Source: Hymenobacter taeanensis | Lineage (GTDB): Bacteria > Bacteroidota > Bacteroidia > Cytophagales > Hymenobacteraceae | DNA: 64,000 nt | Direction: 5' to 3' | Assembly (NCBI RefSeq): GCF_013137895.1 | Contig: NZ_CP053538.1 | Span: 3,627,001-3,691,000, forward strand | Shown: positions 9,545 to 18,515 of the stretch, piece after piece | Layout of the letters: every line of letters starts with the position of its first letter | Position numbering within the stretch: position 1 is the first letter of the stretch | Program-made: the position numbers and the translations under genes | The notes under the pieces: model-generated | The model's database searches: none | Told to the model about the DNA's origin: nothing | What the model saw: the letters and a program-made list of their open reading frames with translations, nothing else

Positions 9545-10148
9545 TTTCCAGTTTCAAATAAATATCCTTGAGTTGGCAGAGGGCCCGGTGCGCGCGCACC
9601 TTTACGGCTCCTACCGTGGTGTCGAGCAGCTGCGCTATCTGCTCGTATTTCAGCTCCTGAAAGCGGCTCAGCACGAGCACTTCCCGTTGGTCGGGGCTTA
9701 GCCGAGCCATGGCCCGGTGGAGCAGCTCCACATCCTGCGACTTCTGCAAACTGCCATCGGCGGGGGTACCGCCGGCAATCTTCTCGGCTAAGTCAGCCAC
9801 GTCTTTGTGGTGGAGCGAGGGTTTGTCTTTCTTGGCGGCGTCGGCTAGCACGTTGCGCGCCAAGTGGTACATCCAGGTTCTGAACTCGCCCTCACCCGTG
9901 AAGGTGTGGCGGTATTTCAGCATCCGGTAGAATACATTCTGCACCAGATCCTCACTGACCGTGGCGTTACCGTTGGAGTGGTAGAAAAACGCAAACAGCG
10001 GCCTATGGTAACGCTCGAACAGCAGGCCCATTTTATCAACCTGGCCGGCCTTCACTTGCAGCATGAGCGAATTATCAGTGAGCGAGTTCAAGCGGTTGGT
10101 CGGTGAGGTGTGGGAGCGTATTCGGCGGTGGAAACTGCGCCTTTTCAC
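9522..10148 (-). CDS. ECF-type RNA polymerase sigma factor
   Basis: Sigma region 2 is seen at about residues 45-110 (LFERYHRPLFAFFYH, SEDLVQNVFYRMLKYR, FRTWMYHLARNVLADAAKK). Region 4 is at about 140-195 (LSPDQREVLVLSRFQELKYEQIA, VGAVKVRAHRAL). At 208 residues it has the normal ECF length. The assigned start is GTG (10146-10148). A TTG at 10089-10091 or an ATG at 10062-10064 would also give intact sigma domains, and the first 20 residues look unlike the family. It heads a four-gene overlapping operon with an anti-sigma factor and two DUF4097 proteins, and probably directs that operon itself. Confidence 0.88.
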   Translation of the reverse strand: MKRRSFHRRIRSHTSPTNRLNSLTDNSLMLQVKAGQVDKMGLLFERYHRPLFAFFYHSNGNATVSEDLVQNVFYRMLKYRHTFTGEGEFRTWMYHLARNVLADAAKKDKPSLHHKDVADLAEKIAGGTPADGSLQKSQDVELLHRAMARLSPDQREVLVLSRFQELKYEQIAQLLDTTVGAVKVRAHRALCQLKDIYLKLENGSKVEL

Positions 10149-10203
10149 GAAGGTTACAGCTTACGGTGAAATATTTTTTCTGAGGGGTAACTGATAAAAC
10201 ATC

Positions 10204-10258
10204 AAAAACAGCTGCCTCAGCCCACGCAGTATTGGCGTGAGCTAAGGCAGCTGTTTCT
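10204..10258 (-). terminator. Rho-independent terminator of the MFS gene
   Basis: A long stem on the minus strand pairs AACAGCTGCCT and neighbouring bases with AGGCAGCTGTT, and TTTTTGATGTTTT follows. It lies directly after the MFS stop and before the start region of the sigma operon. Confidence 0.8.
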
Positions 10259-10283
10259 GATAATGGACCTAAAAATAGGTGTC

Positions 10284-11447
10284 CTAAGCCAGTTGTTTAG
10301 CTGGCTTCCGGGTAGGAGAAGGCAATGCGGCCAGCACCCCAATAGCCGCGCCCAGGCCAGCTACCAGTGCAAATGACACCCGCAGGCTCGATATCTCGGC
10401 CACAAAGCCAATAAGAGGTGGGCCCAGCAGAAACCCGAAGTACCCGATGGTAGATACCATCGCCAATGCCACGCCCGGCGACACGGTAGTGGATTGCCCG
10501 GCGGCGCTGTAGGCCAGGGGCGTAACCGAGGCAATGCCAAACCCCACCAGCAGAAACCCCACCACCGATGGCACAAACGCCGGCCACACCACAGCCGTGA
10601 CCAGGCCTACGGTGATGAGGGCGCTGCTGATCTGCAGCATGAGGTTGGTACCGAGACGGTGAGTGAAATAATCGGAGATGAAGCGGCCAAGGGCCATGGT
10701 GCTCATGCACGCCACGTAGCCGGCCGTAACCAGCGTAGCATCGGGGCGCACTACTTTCTGGAAGTACACGCCGCTCCAGTCGAACATGCAGCCCTCGCAG
10801 AGCATCCCGCAAAACGCAATCAGCCCGATACGCAGCAGGTACGGTTCGGGGCGGCGCAGGCTGGGGCCGCCAGCCTCTGCGCCGGTATCTTGCGGAAGGG
10901 TGCGTTGATGGGCCAGCACCGTCAGCAACAGGCCTAGAACCATCACCAGCAGAAAGTGCCAGAGGGGTGGCTGTTGCCACCGAATAAATAAGGTGCCTAG
11001 GGCTCCACCCAGAAAGCCCGCCAAGCTCCAAAGCCCGTGGAAAGAGGCCATGATGGGTTTCCCGTAGGCCTGTTGCACGCCTATTGCTTGCGTATTGACG
11101 GAGATGTTAAGCAGGTTGCCGGCAAAGCCAAACAGCACGAGGCTGCCCGCCAAGCTCCAGAAGCCCGGTGCCCACCCCAGCAGGGGCAGAAATAAAGCAT
11201 ACAGGCAAGTAGCAAGCAAGACCACCGCCCGGCTGCCGTGGTTGTGCACTAGCCAGCCCGCCACCGGCAACGCCAGCATAGAACCCACCGGTAAGGCCAG
11301 CAGTAACTGGCCTAGCTCACCTTCACTGAGCCCAAGTTTTAGGCGGATGTCGGGGATGCGGGAAGCCCAGGAGGCAAAGCACAGCCCCGCCACAAAGAAC
11401 AAAGCGCTTACGGCAACGCGCCGCTGAGCAGGCGTAATTTCAGCCAT
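10284..11447 (-). CDS. MFS transporter, YbjJ-like
   Basis: A 387-residue integral membrane protein with about 12 hydrophobic segments, the usual length for a major facilitator. The N-terminal stretch FASWASRIPDIRLKLGLSEG and the half-molecule pattern AGWLVHNHGSRAVVL fit the YbjJ-like branch of sugar-type transporters. The cargo cannot be read from the sequence. It is a single-gene unit between two hairpins: the transketolase terminator upstream and its own terminator downstream. Its position beside pentose genes makes a sugar substrate plausible, but no operator of the arabinan type is visible in front of it. Confidence 0.8.
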   Translation of the reverse strand: MAEITPAQRRVAVSALFFVAGLCFASWASRIPDIRLKLGLSEGELGQLLLALPVGSMLALPVAGWLVHNHGSRAVVLLATCLYALFLPLLGWAPGFWSLAGSLVLFGFAGNLLNISVNTQAIGVQQAYGKPIMASFHGLWSLAGFLGGALGTLFIRWQQPPLWHFLLVMVLGLLLTVLAHQRTLPQDTGAEAGGPSLRRPEPYLLRIGLIAFCGMLCEGCMFDWSGVYFQKVVRPDATLVTAGYVACMSTMALGRFISDYFTHRLGTNLMLQISSALITVGLVTAVVWPAFVPSVVGFLLVGFGIASVTPLAYSAAGQSTTVSPGVALAMVSTIGYFGFLLGPPLIGFVAEISSLRVSFALVAGLGAAIGVLAALPSPTRKPAKQLA

Positions 11448-11465
11448 CGTAATGCGGTAAGAAAA

Positions 11466-11496
11466 CGGGGAGCCATACTATGGCTCCCCGCTGGTA
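11466..11496 (-). terminator. Rho-independent terminator of transketolase
   Basis: On the minus strand the stem GGGGAGCCATAG / TATGGCTCCCC is followed by GTTTTCTT. It lies between the transketolase stop and the MFS start. Confidence 0.8.
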
Positions 11497-11546
11497 TTGT
11501 TGCTCTATACTTATGAATACCGTCAAGCATGATGGGCTTCCAACCA

Positions 11547-13598
11547 TTAGGAAAGAACTTCTTTCTTCTCGATGTCGGCGGGTTGGCCTTGCAGCACCCA
11601 GTTAGCCTGCTTTACCACGTTCTCTACCGTGAAGCCGAAGTACGCCATTACCTCCTCCCCCGGGCCCGACTCGCCGAAGCGGTTCATGGCAATGACGGTG
11701 CCTTCGTCAGTCACGTACTTGTGCCAGCCGATGGGCGAGCCAGCTTCCACAGCCACGCGCTTGCGCACGTCGGAGGGAAGCACCTGCTGCTGGTAGGCCT
11801 TGTCCTGCTTCTCAAACAGCTCCCAGGAGGGTAGGCTTACCACGCGGGTTGGCACGCCTTGTTGCTGGAGTTGCTCCTGGGCCTGCATCACCAAGGATAC
11901 TTCCGAGCCGGTGGCTAGCAGAATCAGCTGGGGCTTGCCGCCTTCGGCTTCGCTGAGGATGTAGCCACCCTTGGCCACACCTTCGCGGGCCGAGCCGTAC
12001 TTCTCCTGATCAAGCGTCGGCAGCTTCTGGCGCGACAGAATCAGCACCACCGGCGACTTCGGCGTGGTCATAGCAATGCGCCAGGCTTCCACCGTTTCGT
12101 TGGCATCGGCGGGGCGAATCACCACGATATTCGGGATGGTACGCAAGGCAGCTACCTGCTCTACTGGCTGGTGAGTGGGGCCGTCTTCTCCCAGACCGAT
12201 GCTGTCGTGGGTGAACACGAATGTGGCAGCCGACTCGGCCAGGGCCGTGAGGCGGATGGCCCCGCGCATGTAGTCGGAGAAGGTGAGGAAGGTGCCGCCG
12301 TAGGTGCGCACGCCGCCGTGCTGGGCCATGCCGTTCATGGCCGCGCCCATGGCGTGCTCGCGCACCCCAAACCAGATGTTGTTGTGCTCGTAGGCGCCGG
12401 GCTGGAAGCTGGCGTCGCCGCCGGTGGGCATCTCGTTGGAGCTGGCCAGGTCGGCGGAGCCCCCAAACAGGAAGGGTACGCTTTTCTTGAGCGCGGTAAG
12501 TGCCTTACCGGAAGCCTGGCGGGTAGCCATGGCGCCATCGGCAGGCGTGAAGACGGGCAGTGAGGCGTCCCAGCCTGCGGGGAGCTCTCCCGCAAACGAA
12601 GCCCGGAACAGTTCCCACTCTGTGCCGAACTCCTGCTGGTACGCCTCTGATTTCTGCTGCCACTCGGCCTGAAGCTGTGCACCGCGCTGCCCGGCTTCGG
12701 CCAGGTGCGTGCGCACTTCTTCGGGTACTACAAACGTGGCCTCGGGGTCGAAGCCAAAGAACTCCTTGGCCTTCTTGACATTGTCGGGGCCGAGGGGAGA
12801 GCCGTGTACTTTGCTGGTGCCTTCCTGGGGGCTGCCGTACCCGATAATGGTCTTCACGGAGATGATAGAAGGCCGCTCAGTTTCCTGCTGAGCCGCTTTA
12901 ATGGCGGCCTCAATGCCATCGAGGTCGTTGCCGTCCATCACGCGCTGGGTGTGCCAGCCGTAAGCGTCAAAACGGGCCAGAGCATCCTCGGTGTAGGCCA
13001 GGCTGGTGGGCCCGTCGAGGCTGATATCGTTGTCGTCGTAAAGGTAGATGAGCTTGCCGAGCTTGAGGTGGCCCGCCAGGGAAGCGGCTTCCGAGGCAAT
13101 GCCTTCCATCAGGTCCCCATCACTCACAATAGAGTAGGTGAAGTGGTCCATCAGCTCGTGGCCGGGCTTATTGTACACGGCGCTAAGGTGCGCTTCGGCC
13201 ATGGCCATACCCACGCCGTTGGCAAAGCCCTGGCCGAGCGGGCCGGTGGTTACCTCCACACCCGGCGTCAGGTTCGACTCAGGGTGGCCGGGCGTTTTGG
13301 AGTGCAGCTGCCGGAAGCTCTTCAAGTCATCCAGCGACAAGTCGTAGCCGTAGAGGTGCAACAGGCTATATAATAACGCTGAGCCATGGCCTGCCGACAG
13401 CACAAACCGGTCGCGGTTCGGCCACGCGGGGTCTTGGGGGTTGAAGCGTAGAAAGCGTGAAAACAGCACGTAAGCCATTGGTGCGGCCCCCATGGGTAGG
13501 CCCGGATGGCCTGAGTTTGCGGCCTGTACCATGTCTACTGATAGCAGACGAATGGTGTTGACACTCAATTCAGCGAGAGAAGGATTCGGCTTGGTCAC
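11547..13598 (-). CDS. tkt: Transketolase
   Basis: A 683-residue enzyme of the pentose phosphate pathway that moves two-carbon units between ketose and aldose phosphates with thiamine diphosphate. Visible marks are SGHPG (about 29-33), [15 protein letters not shown] (70-84), the cofactor motif SDGDLMEG (159-166) continuing to YLYDDND, and the pyrimidine-domain signature [18 protein letters not shown]. Full length, with an ATG start. A promoter of Bacteroidota type lies about 145 bases upstream, and its -33 element sits inside an operator shared with the arabinan genes (13768-13783). This suggests that transketolase is induced with arabinan use, since arabinose enters metabolism through pentose phosphates. 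A hairpin terminator follows. Confidence 0.96.
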   Translation of the reverse strand: MTKPNPSLAELSVNTIRLLSVDMVQAANSGHPGLPMGAAPMAYVLFSRFLRFNPQDPAWPNRDRFVLSAGHGSALLYSLLHLYGYDLSLDDLKSFRQLHSKTPGHPESNLTPGVEVTTGPLGQGFANGVGMAMAEAHLSAVYNKPGHELMDHFTYSIVSDGDLMEGIASEAASLAGHLKLGKLIYLYDDNDISLDGPTSLAYTEDALARFDAYGWHTQRVMDGNDLDGIEAAIKAAQQETERPSIISVKTIIGYGSPQEGTSKVHGSPLGPDNVKKAKEFFGFDPEATFVVPEEVRTHLAEAGQRGAQLQAEWQQKSEAYQQEFGTEWELFRASFAGELPAGWDASLPVFTPADGAMATRQASGKALTALKKSVPFLFGGSADLASSNEMPTGGDASFQPGAYEHNNIWFGVREHAMGAAMNGMAQHGGVRTYGGTFLTFSDYMRGAIRLTALAESAATFVFTHDSIGLGEDGPTHQPVEQVAALRTIPNIVVIRPADANETVEAWRIAMTTPKSPVVLILSRQKLPTLDQEKYGSAREGVAKGGYILSEAEGGKPQLILLATGSEVSLVMQAQEQLQQQGVPTRVVSLPSWELFEKQDKAYQQQVLPSDVRKRVAVEAGSPIGWHKYVTDEGTVIAMNRFGESGPGEEVMAYFGFTVENVVKQANWVLQGQPADIEKKEVLS

Positions 13599-13742
13599 GA
13601 GATGGCAGAAAAAAGTGGGAAAGGTGCTAAGCTACGGCTTCCAGAAGCCCTAGGCCACCTTTCAAATAGGTTGTGTACGAGAAAAAGGACCGGAAACGAT
13701 ACCGAAATCGACGCCGGTAGGAGAAGCATTCTTTCTGCAATA

Positions 13743-13801
13743 GAAAGGTATGAAACAGGGAGTTAAAACACAAACGATTGTGTTACACAATTTCCTTTGT
13801 G
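13743..13801 (-). promoter_or_regulatory. Transketolase promoter overlapped by a LacI-type operator
   Basis: On the minus strand TTTG (13774-13771), 20 bases, then TACCTTTC (13750-13743) match the Bacteroidota -33/-7 pattern. The pseudo-palindrome ACACAATCGTTTGTGT (13768-13783 reversed) covers the -33 element. A weaker second site, ACACAATTTCCTTTGTG on the plus strand, lies at 13785-13801. The same operator type occurs at 14803, 18341 and 18523. Confidence 0.65.
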
Positions 13802-13807
13802 CTGCCA

Positions 13808-14806
13808 CTATAGCTGCACCACCGGCCAGCCCGCGGCGTCCCAGCCCAGCTTTTCAATGCGCAGTTTAGAGCGGCCCTGGTCAGCGGCGTCGTAACCATG
13901 GAACACTAAGTAATCGGTCTTGTTGAACGTATAGACGGAGTTATGGCCCAGTCCAAACCAGTTTTTGTCGCCGGCCAGTACCTCGGTTCCGCCGCCTTGG
14001 TCTAAGGCTACCCCAGCCTTATCTACATAAGGGCCCTTCACGTTTTTAGAGCGGCCCACCATGATCTTATAGGTGCTTTGCGGGCCCCGGCAGCAGAAGT
14101 CAAAAGAGGTAAACAGGTAGTAATAATCGCCCTTACGGAAGATAAACGGCGCTTCAATGGCACCATCGCCGGGCAGGGAGTCGTTGAGCTGGGGTGAGCG
14201 GGGGCGCTTGGCAATAGTGCGCCACTGCTGGGGCTCGGCCGGGGCCGCTAGGTCAGGTTGCAGCTTCACCAGCTTTATGCCTGACCAGAAAGAACCGAAA
14301 GAAAGCCATGGGGTGCCTTTTTCATCCCGGATCAGGTTGGGGTCGATGGCGTTCCACATATCACGCCCCGGCACCGACTGAATTACGCGCCCATGATCTT
14401 CCCACTTGAAATCCTTCGACTTGGGATCGAGGGTTTTGTTGGTGGCCAGGCCTATGCAGGAGGTGTTTTTTCCGAATGCTGAAATCGAGTAGAATAGCGA
14501 GTACACCCCATTGTGGTAAGAGATATCGGGCGCCCAAATGTGGTTGCCCTTAAAGCCCGGTACCGCTTGCGTAGCCCAGGCCGGCGCCGCAGGGAAAATA
14601 GGCTGTTCCCGCGTCCAGTTCTTTCGGTCCTTTGACGACCACACCGCAATGCCCGGCCCCGTGCAAAACATGTAGTAGGTGCCGTTCTCCTGGGCCATCA
14701 CCGGGTCGTGCGCCGGAATGAGCGCCGAAGTAGTTTGGGCTGATGTGCCAAAGTGGCCTAGCAGGAGAGCCAGCACTAGAAACTGCTTCAGAAGAGTAGA
14801 GTACAT
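13808..14806 (-). CDS. GH43 arabinan endo-1,5-alpha-L-arabinanase (secreted)
   Basis: The frame is open to 14935, but the ATG at 14804-14806 gives a proper signal peptide (MYSTLLKQFLVLALLLG...TSAQ) and a 332-residue protein, typical for GH43 arabinanases. Catalytic features of the five-bladed propeller are visible: HDPVMA near the mature N-terminus (general base Asp), NAIDPNLI (pKa-tuning Asp) and GDGAIEAPFIF (acid Glu). It should cut the alpha-1,5 backbone of arabinan in the periplasm or outside the cell. The operator ACACAATCGTTTATGT overlaps the start codon. It lies downstream of the GH51-GH43 pair, separated by a 290-base spacer filled with inverted repeats, so it may have its own promoter. 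Confidence 0.88.
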   Translation of the reverse strand: MYSTLLKQFLVLALLLGHFGTSAQTTSALIPAHDPVMAQENGTYYMFCTGPGIAVWSSKDRKNWTREQPIFPAAPAWATQAVPGFKGNHIWAPDISYHNGVYSLFYSISAFGKNTSCIGLATNKTLDPKSKDFKWEDHGRVIQSVPGRDMWNAIDPNLIRDEKGTPWLSFGSFWSGIKLVKLQPDLAAPAEPQQWRTIAKRPRSPQLNDSLPGDGAIEAPFIFRKGDYYYLFTSFDFCCRGPQSTYKIMVGRSKNVKGPYVDKAGVALDQGGGTEVLAGDKNWFGLGHNSVYTFNKTDYLVFHGYDAADQGRSKLRIEKLGWDAAGWPVVQL

Positions 14807-14818
14807 AAACGATTGTGT
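14803..14818 (-). promoter_or_regulatory. LacI-type operator overlapping the arabinanase start codon
   Basis: On the minus strand ACACAATCGTTTATGT matches the operators at 18341 and 18523 in its left half and centre. The ATG inside it is the inferred start codon, so a bound repressor would sit on the very beginning of the coding region. No clear -7 element was found just upstream. Confidence 0.5.
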
Positions 14819-14844
14819 AATGTTGGTGGGTGGAGTTCGGCCGG

Positions 14845-14877
14845 GTGTGCTAGCCCATAATGTCGGGCTAGTCACAC
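14845..14877. repeat. Inverted repeat with CTAGCCC arms
   Basis: GTGTGCTAGCCC and GGGCTAGTCACAC form a 12-bp stem with an 8-base loop in the 290-base spacer between two GH43 genes. The CTAGCCC core recurs in the palindrome at 14980-15011. Confidence 0.6.
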
Positions 14878-14910
14878 GGTTTTGCCAACTGATTGCTATT
14901 ACACTCACCC

Positions 14911-15077
14911 GTCGTGTTGAGCGGAGTCGAAGCATCTCTACCGCTTCGTTGCAGAGGCCTTAGCCAGTCTGACGAACATTCACTAGCCCAGGGTTTGAAC
15001 CCTGGGCTAGTGAGCAGGGGGGCGTTGGGCCAGTTGATTAGCCAGAGGTAGAGATGCTTCGACAAGCTCAGCATGAC
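14911..15077. repeat. Nested inverted repeat, family A with internal 32-base palindrome
   Basis: The outer arms are GTTGAGCGGAGTCGAAGCAT...CTCTACC (14911-14942) and GGTAGAGATGCTTCGACAAG...CTCAGCATGACG (15047-15077). Between them lies a perfect 15-bp inverted repeat, CACTAGCCCAGGGTT-TG-AACCCTGGGCTAGTG (14980-15011). The right arm ends 20 bases before the stop of the next GH43 gene, so it could also act as that gene's 3' end. Confidence 0.75.
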
Positions 15078-15096
15078 GCTTATTATAGCTGGGCCA

Positions 15097-16104
15097 CTAC
15101 TTGGCGGGCTTCACGCCTTCGGTGGTCATGACTACGCGCTTCATCGTGCCATCCTTGTTGTAGTACAACTGGTCGATGCAGACGGAGCGGCGGAAGCTGC
15201 CGCCATCGGTGGGGATGCTGCCGTTGTGGTAGATGAAGTACGACTGGCCTTTGAAGTCGATAATAGCCTGGTGGTTGGTGTTGGAGTTACCGGCTACCTC
15301 GTTCAGAATGCCCTTGAATTCCCAGGGGCCCTCAATGCTGCGGCTCATGGCGTAGGCAATCTTCTCGGGGAACTGGTAAGCGTAGCTGAGGTAGTACCAG
15401 CCGTTGTGCTTATGAATCCAGGGCGCTTCCGTGAACTTGGGCAGGGTGGTCACCTTGTTGATGGGGCCGTCCAGCTCCGTCATGTTCGACTTCAGCTTGG
15501 CCCAATAGCAGTTGGTGTTGCCCCAGTACAGGTAGGCCTGTCCCTTGTCGTCGATAAAAACAGTCGGGTCAATGTCGTCCCAGGAGATAGGGCTCTCCGT
15601 CATGTTGTTGGTGATGATGGCCGAGCCGCGCGCATCCTTGAACGGCCCCGTGGGACTATCTGATACGGCCACCCCAATGGACTTGCCCGGTATTGAGCCA
15701 TGCTCTACGGCCACGTACCAGTAGAACTTGCCGTTGCGCTCAATCACCTGCGAGGCCCAGGCATCTCCCTTCGCCCAGGAAAACGCCTTCACGCTCAGGG
15801 GGGAGGGGTGCTCCTTCCAGTTCACCATATCGGTGGAGGAGTAGCAGAGCCAGTCGTTCATCACGTAGCGCTCCTGGCGGGCGGGGGCCTCATCGTGGCC
15901 GGTGTATAAGTACACTGTGCCCTTATATACCATAGCGGCTGGGTCGGCGGTGTACTTGTCTTTGATGATGGGGTTGCCCGCCACGGGCTCCGGCAGGGCC
16001 TGCCCCAGCGCCGTAGTGGGCGCCAGGGTAGGAGTGAGAATTGCTAGTGCCAGGCCAGTCAGCAGGGCGCGCATACCTGGCCGCAGAGAGAGTTTCATGG
16101 TCAT
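15097..16104 (-). CDS. GH43 glycoside hydrolase (arabinofuranosidase/xylosidase type)
   Basis: A 335-residue secreted protein with a signal peptide ending near ALGQA. GH43 residues are visible: YTADPAAMVYKG (general base Asp), WDDIDPTVFIDD (second Asp) and KFTEAPWIHKHNG (acid Glu). The subfamily, and hence exact specificity (alpha-L-arabinofuranosidase or beta-xylosidase), cannot be fixed by eye. It starts 12 bases after the GH51 gene and is surely co-transcribed with it, which favours removal of arabinose side chains or short arabino-oligosaccharides. Confidence 0.87.
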   Translation of the reverse strand: MTMKLSLRPGMRALLTGLALAILTPTLAPTTALGQALPEPVAGNPIIKDKYTADPAAMVYKGTVYLYTGHDEAPARQERYVMNDWLCYSSTDMVNWKEHPSPLSVKAFSWAKGDAWASQVIERNGKFYWYVAVEHGSIPGKSIGVAVSDSPTGPFKDARGSAIITNNMTESPISWDDIDPTVFIDDKGQAYLYWGNTNCYWAKLKSNMTELDGPINKVTTLPKFTEAPWIHKHNGWYYLSYAYQFPEKIAYAMSRSIEGPWEFKGILNEVAGNSNTNHQAIIDFKGQSYFIYHNGSIPTDGGSFRRSVCIDQLYYNKDGTMKRVVMTTEGVKPAK

Positions 16105-16116
16105 AGCTGCGGCTGA

Positions 16117-18216
16117 TTAACGCTTGCCCGGGATGCGCAGCACCGTGAACGAGTTCGGGGCCAGTGTGTAGGTCACATTCGAGGACTTCACCTTAAACGA
16201 CTCGTCTTTGGGGGCCACGTTCATAGGTTGCTCCAGGCTGTTCACGGCGTTCAGGTCGTTGCTGGCCAGTATGGTGGCTTTGCCGGTTTTGCCCAGCTTC
16301 TTCACCCCCTGCAGGTTAATGGTAACCGGACGCGCAGCCGTAGAGTAGTTTACCAGCTTCACAATAATTTCGCCGGTTTTGTCGTCGGCCGTGGCGCTGC
16401 TGAATAGGTTGTCCTCACCATTCTTAGCGTTGCCGCCGCGCTGCACGGGCAGCATGGTGGTGCCAGGGTTGGTAGAGTACATCTTCTGCACGTAGTAGTT
16501 CGGCGTGCCGTAGGCTTTCAAGTTGTCAAACCAGATCATATCCGGCGTCCACTGCCAGGCATCTACGTGGGCAAACAGCGGGGCGTAGGAAGCCATTACC
16601 ACCTTGTCGGCGTTGCGCTCTAGGCCTGTCATGAAGGCGGCTTCCGAGATGGCGCAGTCCCAGCTGTTCTTGTTGTCGGGGCTACCGATGGCCACGCTCT
16701 GGGCGGCGTATTCGCCCGCGAAGATTTTGGAGCCGGTGGTGGGGTAGCTGTCGTAGCGGCCCACGTTCTGGCGGAACCACTCGGGCTTAGCATAGTAGTG
16801 CTCATCAATCACCTCAGCATTTAGCTCCCGCAGGCGCTGGGTAGCCTTATCAAACAGCTCCCCATCGGGGCTCGGGCCCGCGCTGGATACAATGTTCATC
16901 TTGGGGTACTTAGCCTTCACGGCTTTCATAAACGGCTCGTAGCGCTCCAGGTACTGGGGCCCCCACTGCTCGTTGCCAATACCGATGTACTTCAGGTTAA
17001 ACGGCGCGGCGTGCCCCATAGCAACGCGTTTCGCGCCCCAGGGGCTGCTGGCGGGGCCGTTGGCAAATTCAATCAAATCCAGCGCATCCTGAATAAAGGT
17101 TTCCAGCGTCGGGTCGTCGTCCTCGTGGTTGTGTGAGGAGCTGGCATTCGGGCCACCGGCCGCTACCCCCGAAATGGGCGCCAGCTCGGCGGAGTTGAAC
17201 TGACAGGCCATGCCTACGTTCAGAATCGGTACGGGCTCAGCGCCAATGTCTTCGGAAAGCTGGAAGTACTCGAAGAAGCCCAGGCCAAACGACTGATAGT
17301 AGTCGGGGGTAGAGCGGTGCTTGAACTCCATGTTCCAGCGGTTTACCAGCGGCACGCGGCTGGCCACGTCGCCGATGGTTTCTTTCCACTGATACCGCTC
17401 CGTGAGGTTGCGGCCTTCCACAATGCAGCCGCCGGGGAAGCGCAGGAAGCCAGGGTTCATATCTTTCAGCAATTGCACCAGGTCGGTGCGCAGGCCGTTC
17501 TCGCGGTTCTTATAGGTATCCTTCGGGAACAGCGACACCACGTCAATATCCAGGGTGCCGGCGCCTTCCATGGTTAGCTTCAGGCGGGCCCTCTCGGCCG
17601 TACCCGATGATTTCAGGACTACGCTGTACTTCTTCCACGCACTGGTAAGACCGGTAATGGTGGTCTGAGCCAGTACTTTTCCCGAGGGCCCGGCTTCGGG
17701 GCCGTTGCCGGCCCGACCTTCCTCCAAAATCACGTTGAGGCCACTCACACTGCCAGGACCCTGGCGCAGATACACCGAGAAGGTGTATTCGCCGCCCTGT
17801 TTCACGCCCATGCCCCGGAAGCCTTCATTAATAAAGCCCGCGTCGGGGCTGGCCGTGGCGGCCGTCATGCGCAGAAAATGGTTGTTAGTGGCGCTGATGG
17901 GCTGCTGGCTCGAAACTGTGTAGGTAGTAAGCGCCGCCGCGCCCCGAATGCCGCGCCAGCCCAGCAGGTGCTCATCCAGCTCAAACGACTTGTTCTTCAC
18001 CAGTTCAGGGTAGAGCCCGCCGTCGGCCGCAAAGTTGATGTCCTCGAAGAAGAGGCCATACATCGTTTTCTGGATGGGGGCCCCAGGCTTATTTACCTGC
18101 ACCGTGAGGGTGTTAGCGGCCGTGGTTTGGGCAAAGGCATCGCCTAAACCTAACGTGCCGAGAAAGGCTAGGCCAGTAAGAAGAGGCGTTAAACGGGTGG
18201 AAGAAGATGTGGGCAT
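16117..18216 (-). CDS. GH51 alpha-L-arabinofuranosidase with CBM4/9-like insert (secreted)
   Basis: A 699-residue exported enzyme that releases terminal arabinofuranose. The signal peptide covers residues 1-29 (ending DAFAQ). A GH51 N-terminal strand region (MYGLFFEDINFAADGGLYPE) is followed by a carbohydrate-binding insert at about 80-220. The (beta/alpha)8 domain then carries the acid/base Glu416 in GIGNEQW and the probable nucleophile Glu502 in FAGEYAAQ, with a C-terminal beta domain behind. It is first in an operon with the GH43 gene 12 bases downstream. Its promoter region holds the most symmetrical copy of the LacI-type operator and diverges from the LacI gene, so local repression relieved by an arabinose-derived ligand is likely. 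Confidence 0.93.
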   Translation of the reverse strand: MPTSSSTRLTPLLTGLAFLGTLGLGDAFAQTTAANTLTVQVNKPGAPIQKTMYGLFFEDINFAADGGLYPELVKNKSFELDEHLLGWRGIRGAAALTTYTVSSQQPISATNNHFLRMTAATASPDAGFINEGFRGMGVKQGGEYTFSVYLRQGPGSVSGLNVILEEGRAGNGPEAGPSGKVLAQTTITGLTSAWKKYSVVLKSSGTAERARLKLTMEGAGTLDIDVVSLFPKDTYKNRENGLRTDLVQLLKDMNPGFLRFPGGCIVEGRNLTERYQWKETIGDVASRVPLVNRWNMEFKHRSTPDYYQSFGLGFFEYFQLSEDIGAEPVPILNVGMACQFNSAELAPISGVAAGGPNASSSHNHEDDDPTLETFIQDALDLIEFANGPASSPWGAKRVAMGHAAPFNLKYIGIGNEQWGPQYLERYEPFMKAVKAKYPKMNIVSSAGPSPDGELFDKATQRLRELNAEVIDEHYYAKPEWFRQNVGRYDSYPTTGSKIFAGEYAAQSVAIGSPDNKNSWDCAISEAAFMTGLERNADKVVMASYAPLFAHVDAWQWTPDMIWFDNLKAYGTPNYYVQKMYSTNPGTTMLPVQRGGNAKNGEDNLFSSATADDKTGEIIVKLVNYSTAARPVTINLQGVKKLGKTGKATILASNDLNAVNSLEQPMNVAPKDESFKVKSSNVTYTLAPNSFTVLRIPGKR

Positions 18217-18340
18217 GGGATGGTTGGAATGATCAAAAGGACACAGGAGTCAGAAAGGCAGACAGGGTGGATCGATAATGCACAGAGCCACATTTCTGGA
18301 GAATGACGTCATCAAAAAGGGGCTATCGAGATGTTTAATA

Positions 18341-18363
18341 TGCACAATCGATTGTGTAAAGTA
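18341..18363 (-). promoter_or_regulatory. Operator and -7 element of the GH51-GH43 operon
   Basis: TGCACAATCGATTGTGTA (18341-18358) is a nearly perfect palindrome with a central CG, as usual for LacI-family operators. On the minus strand a -7-like TACTTTAC (18363-18356) overlaps its first bases, so a bound repressor should block RNA polymerase. The -33 element is not convincing. Confidence 0.7.
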
Positions 18364-18515
18364 AAAAGAAAATCAGAATAAGTGGGCTATATTCAGAAAA
18401 TAAAGGCAGAGTTTTATACCCTGTAGCTAGGCTTTGCTGCTGCCGGTAAACAGCATAATCCACCTCTAAATCAAATGCATGCTACCATACACTGCCTTTT
18501 GACTCCAGATAGTTA

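Noticed and set aside
10297-11031. 244-codon minus-strand frame inside the MFS gene
   Set aside because: Another frame of the same DNA, Arg/His/Pro-rich and without membrane segments; the MFS frame is clearly coding.
12705-13373. 222-codon plus-strand open frame opposite transketolase
   Set aside because: Lies entirely within the well-supported transketolase gene and has no recognisable motif.
14980-15011. tRNA remnant or attachment site
   Set aside because: The sequence is a perfect palindrome without tRNA arms, and no integrase or duplicated core is present nearby.
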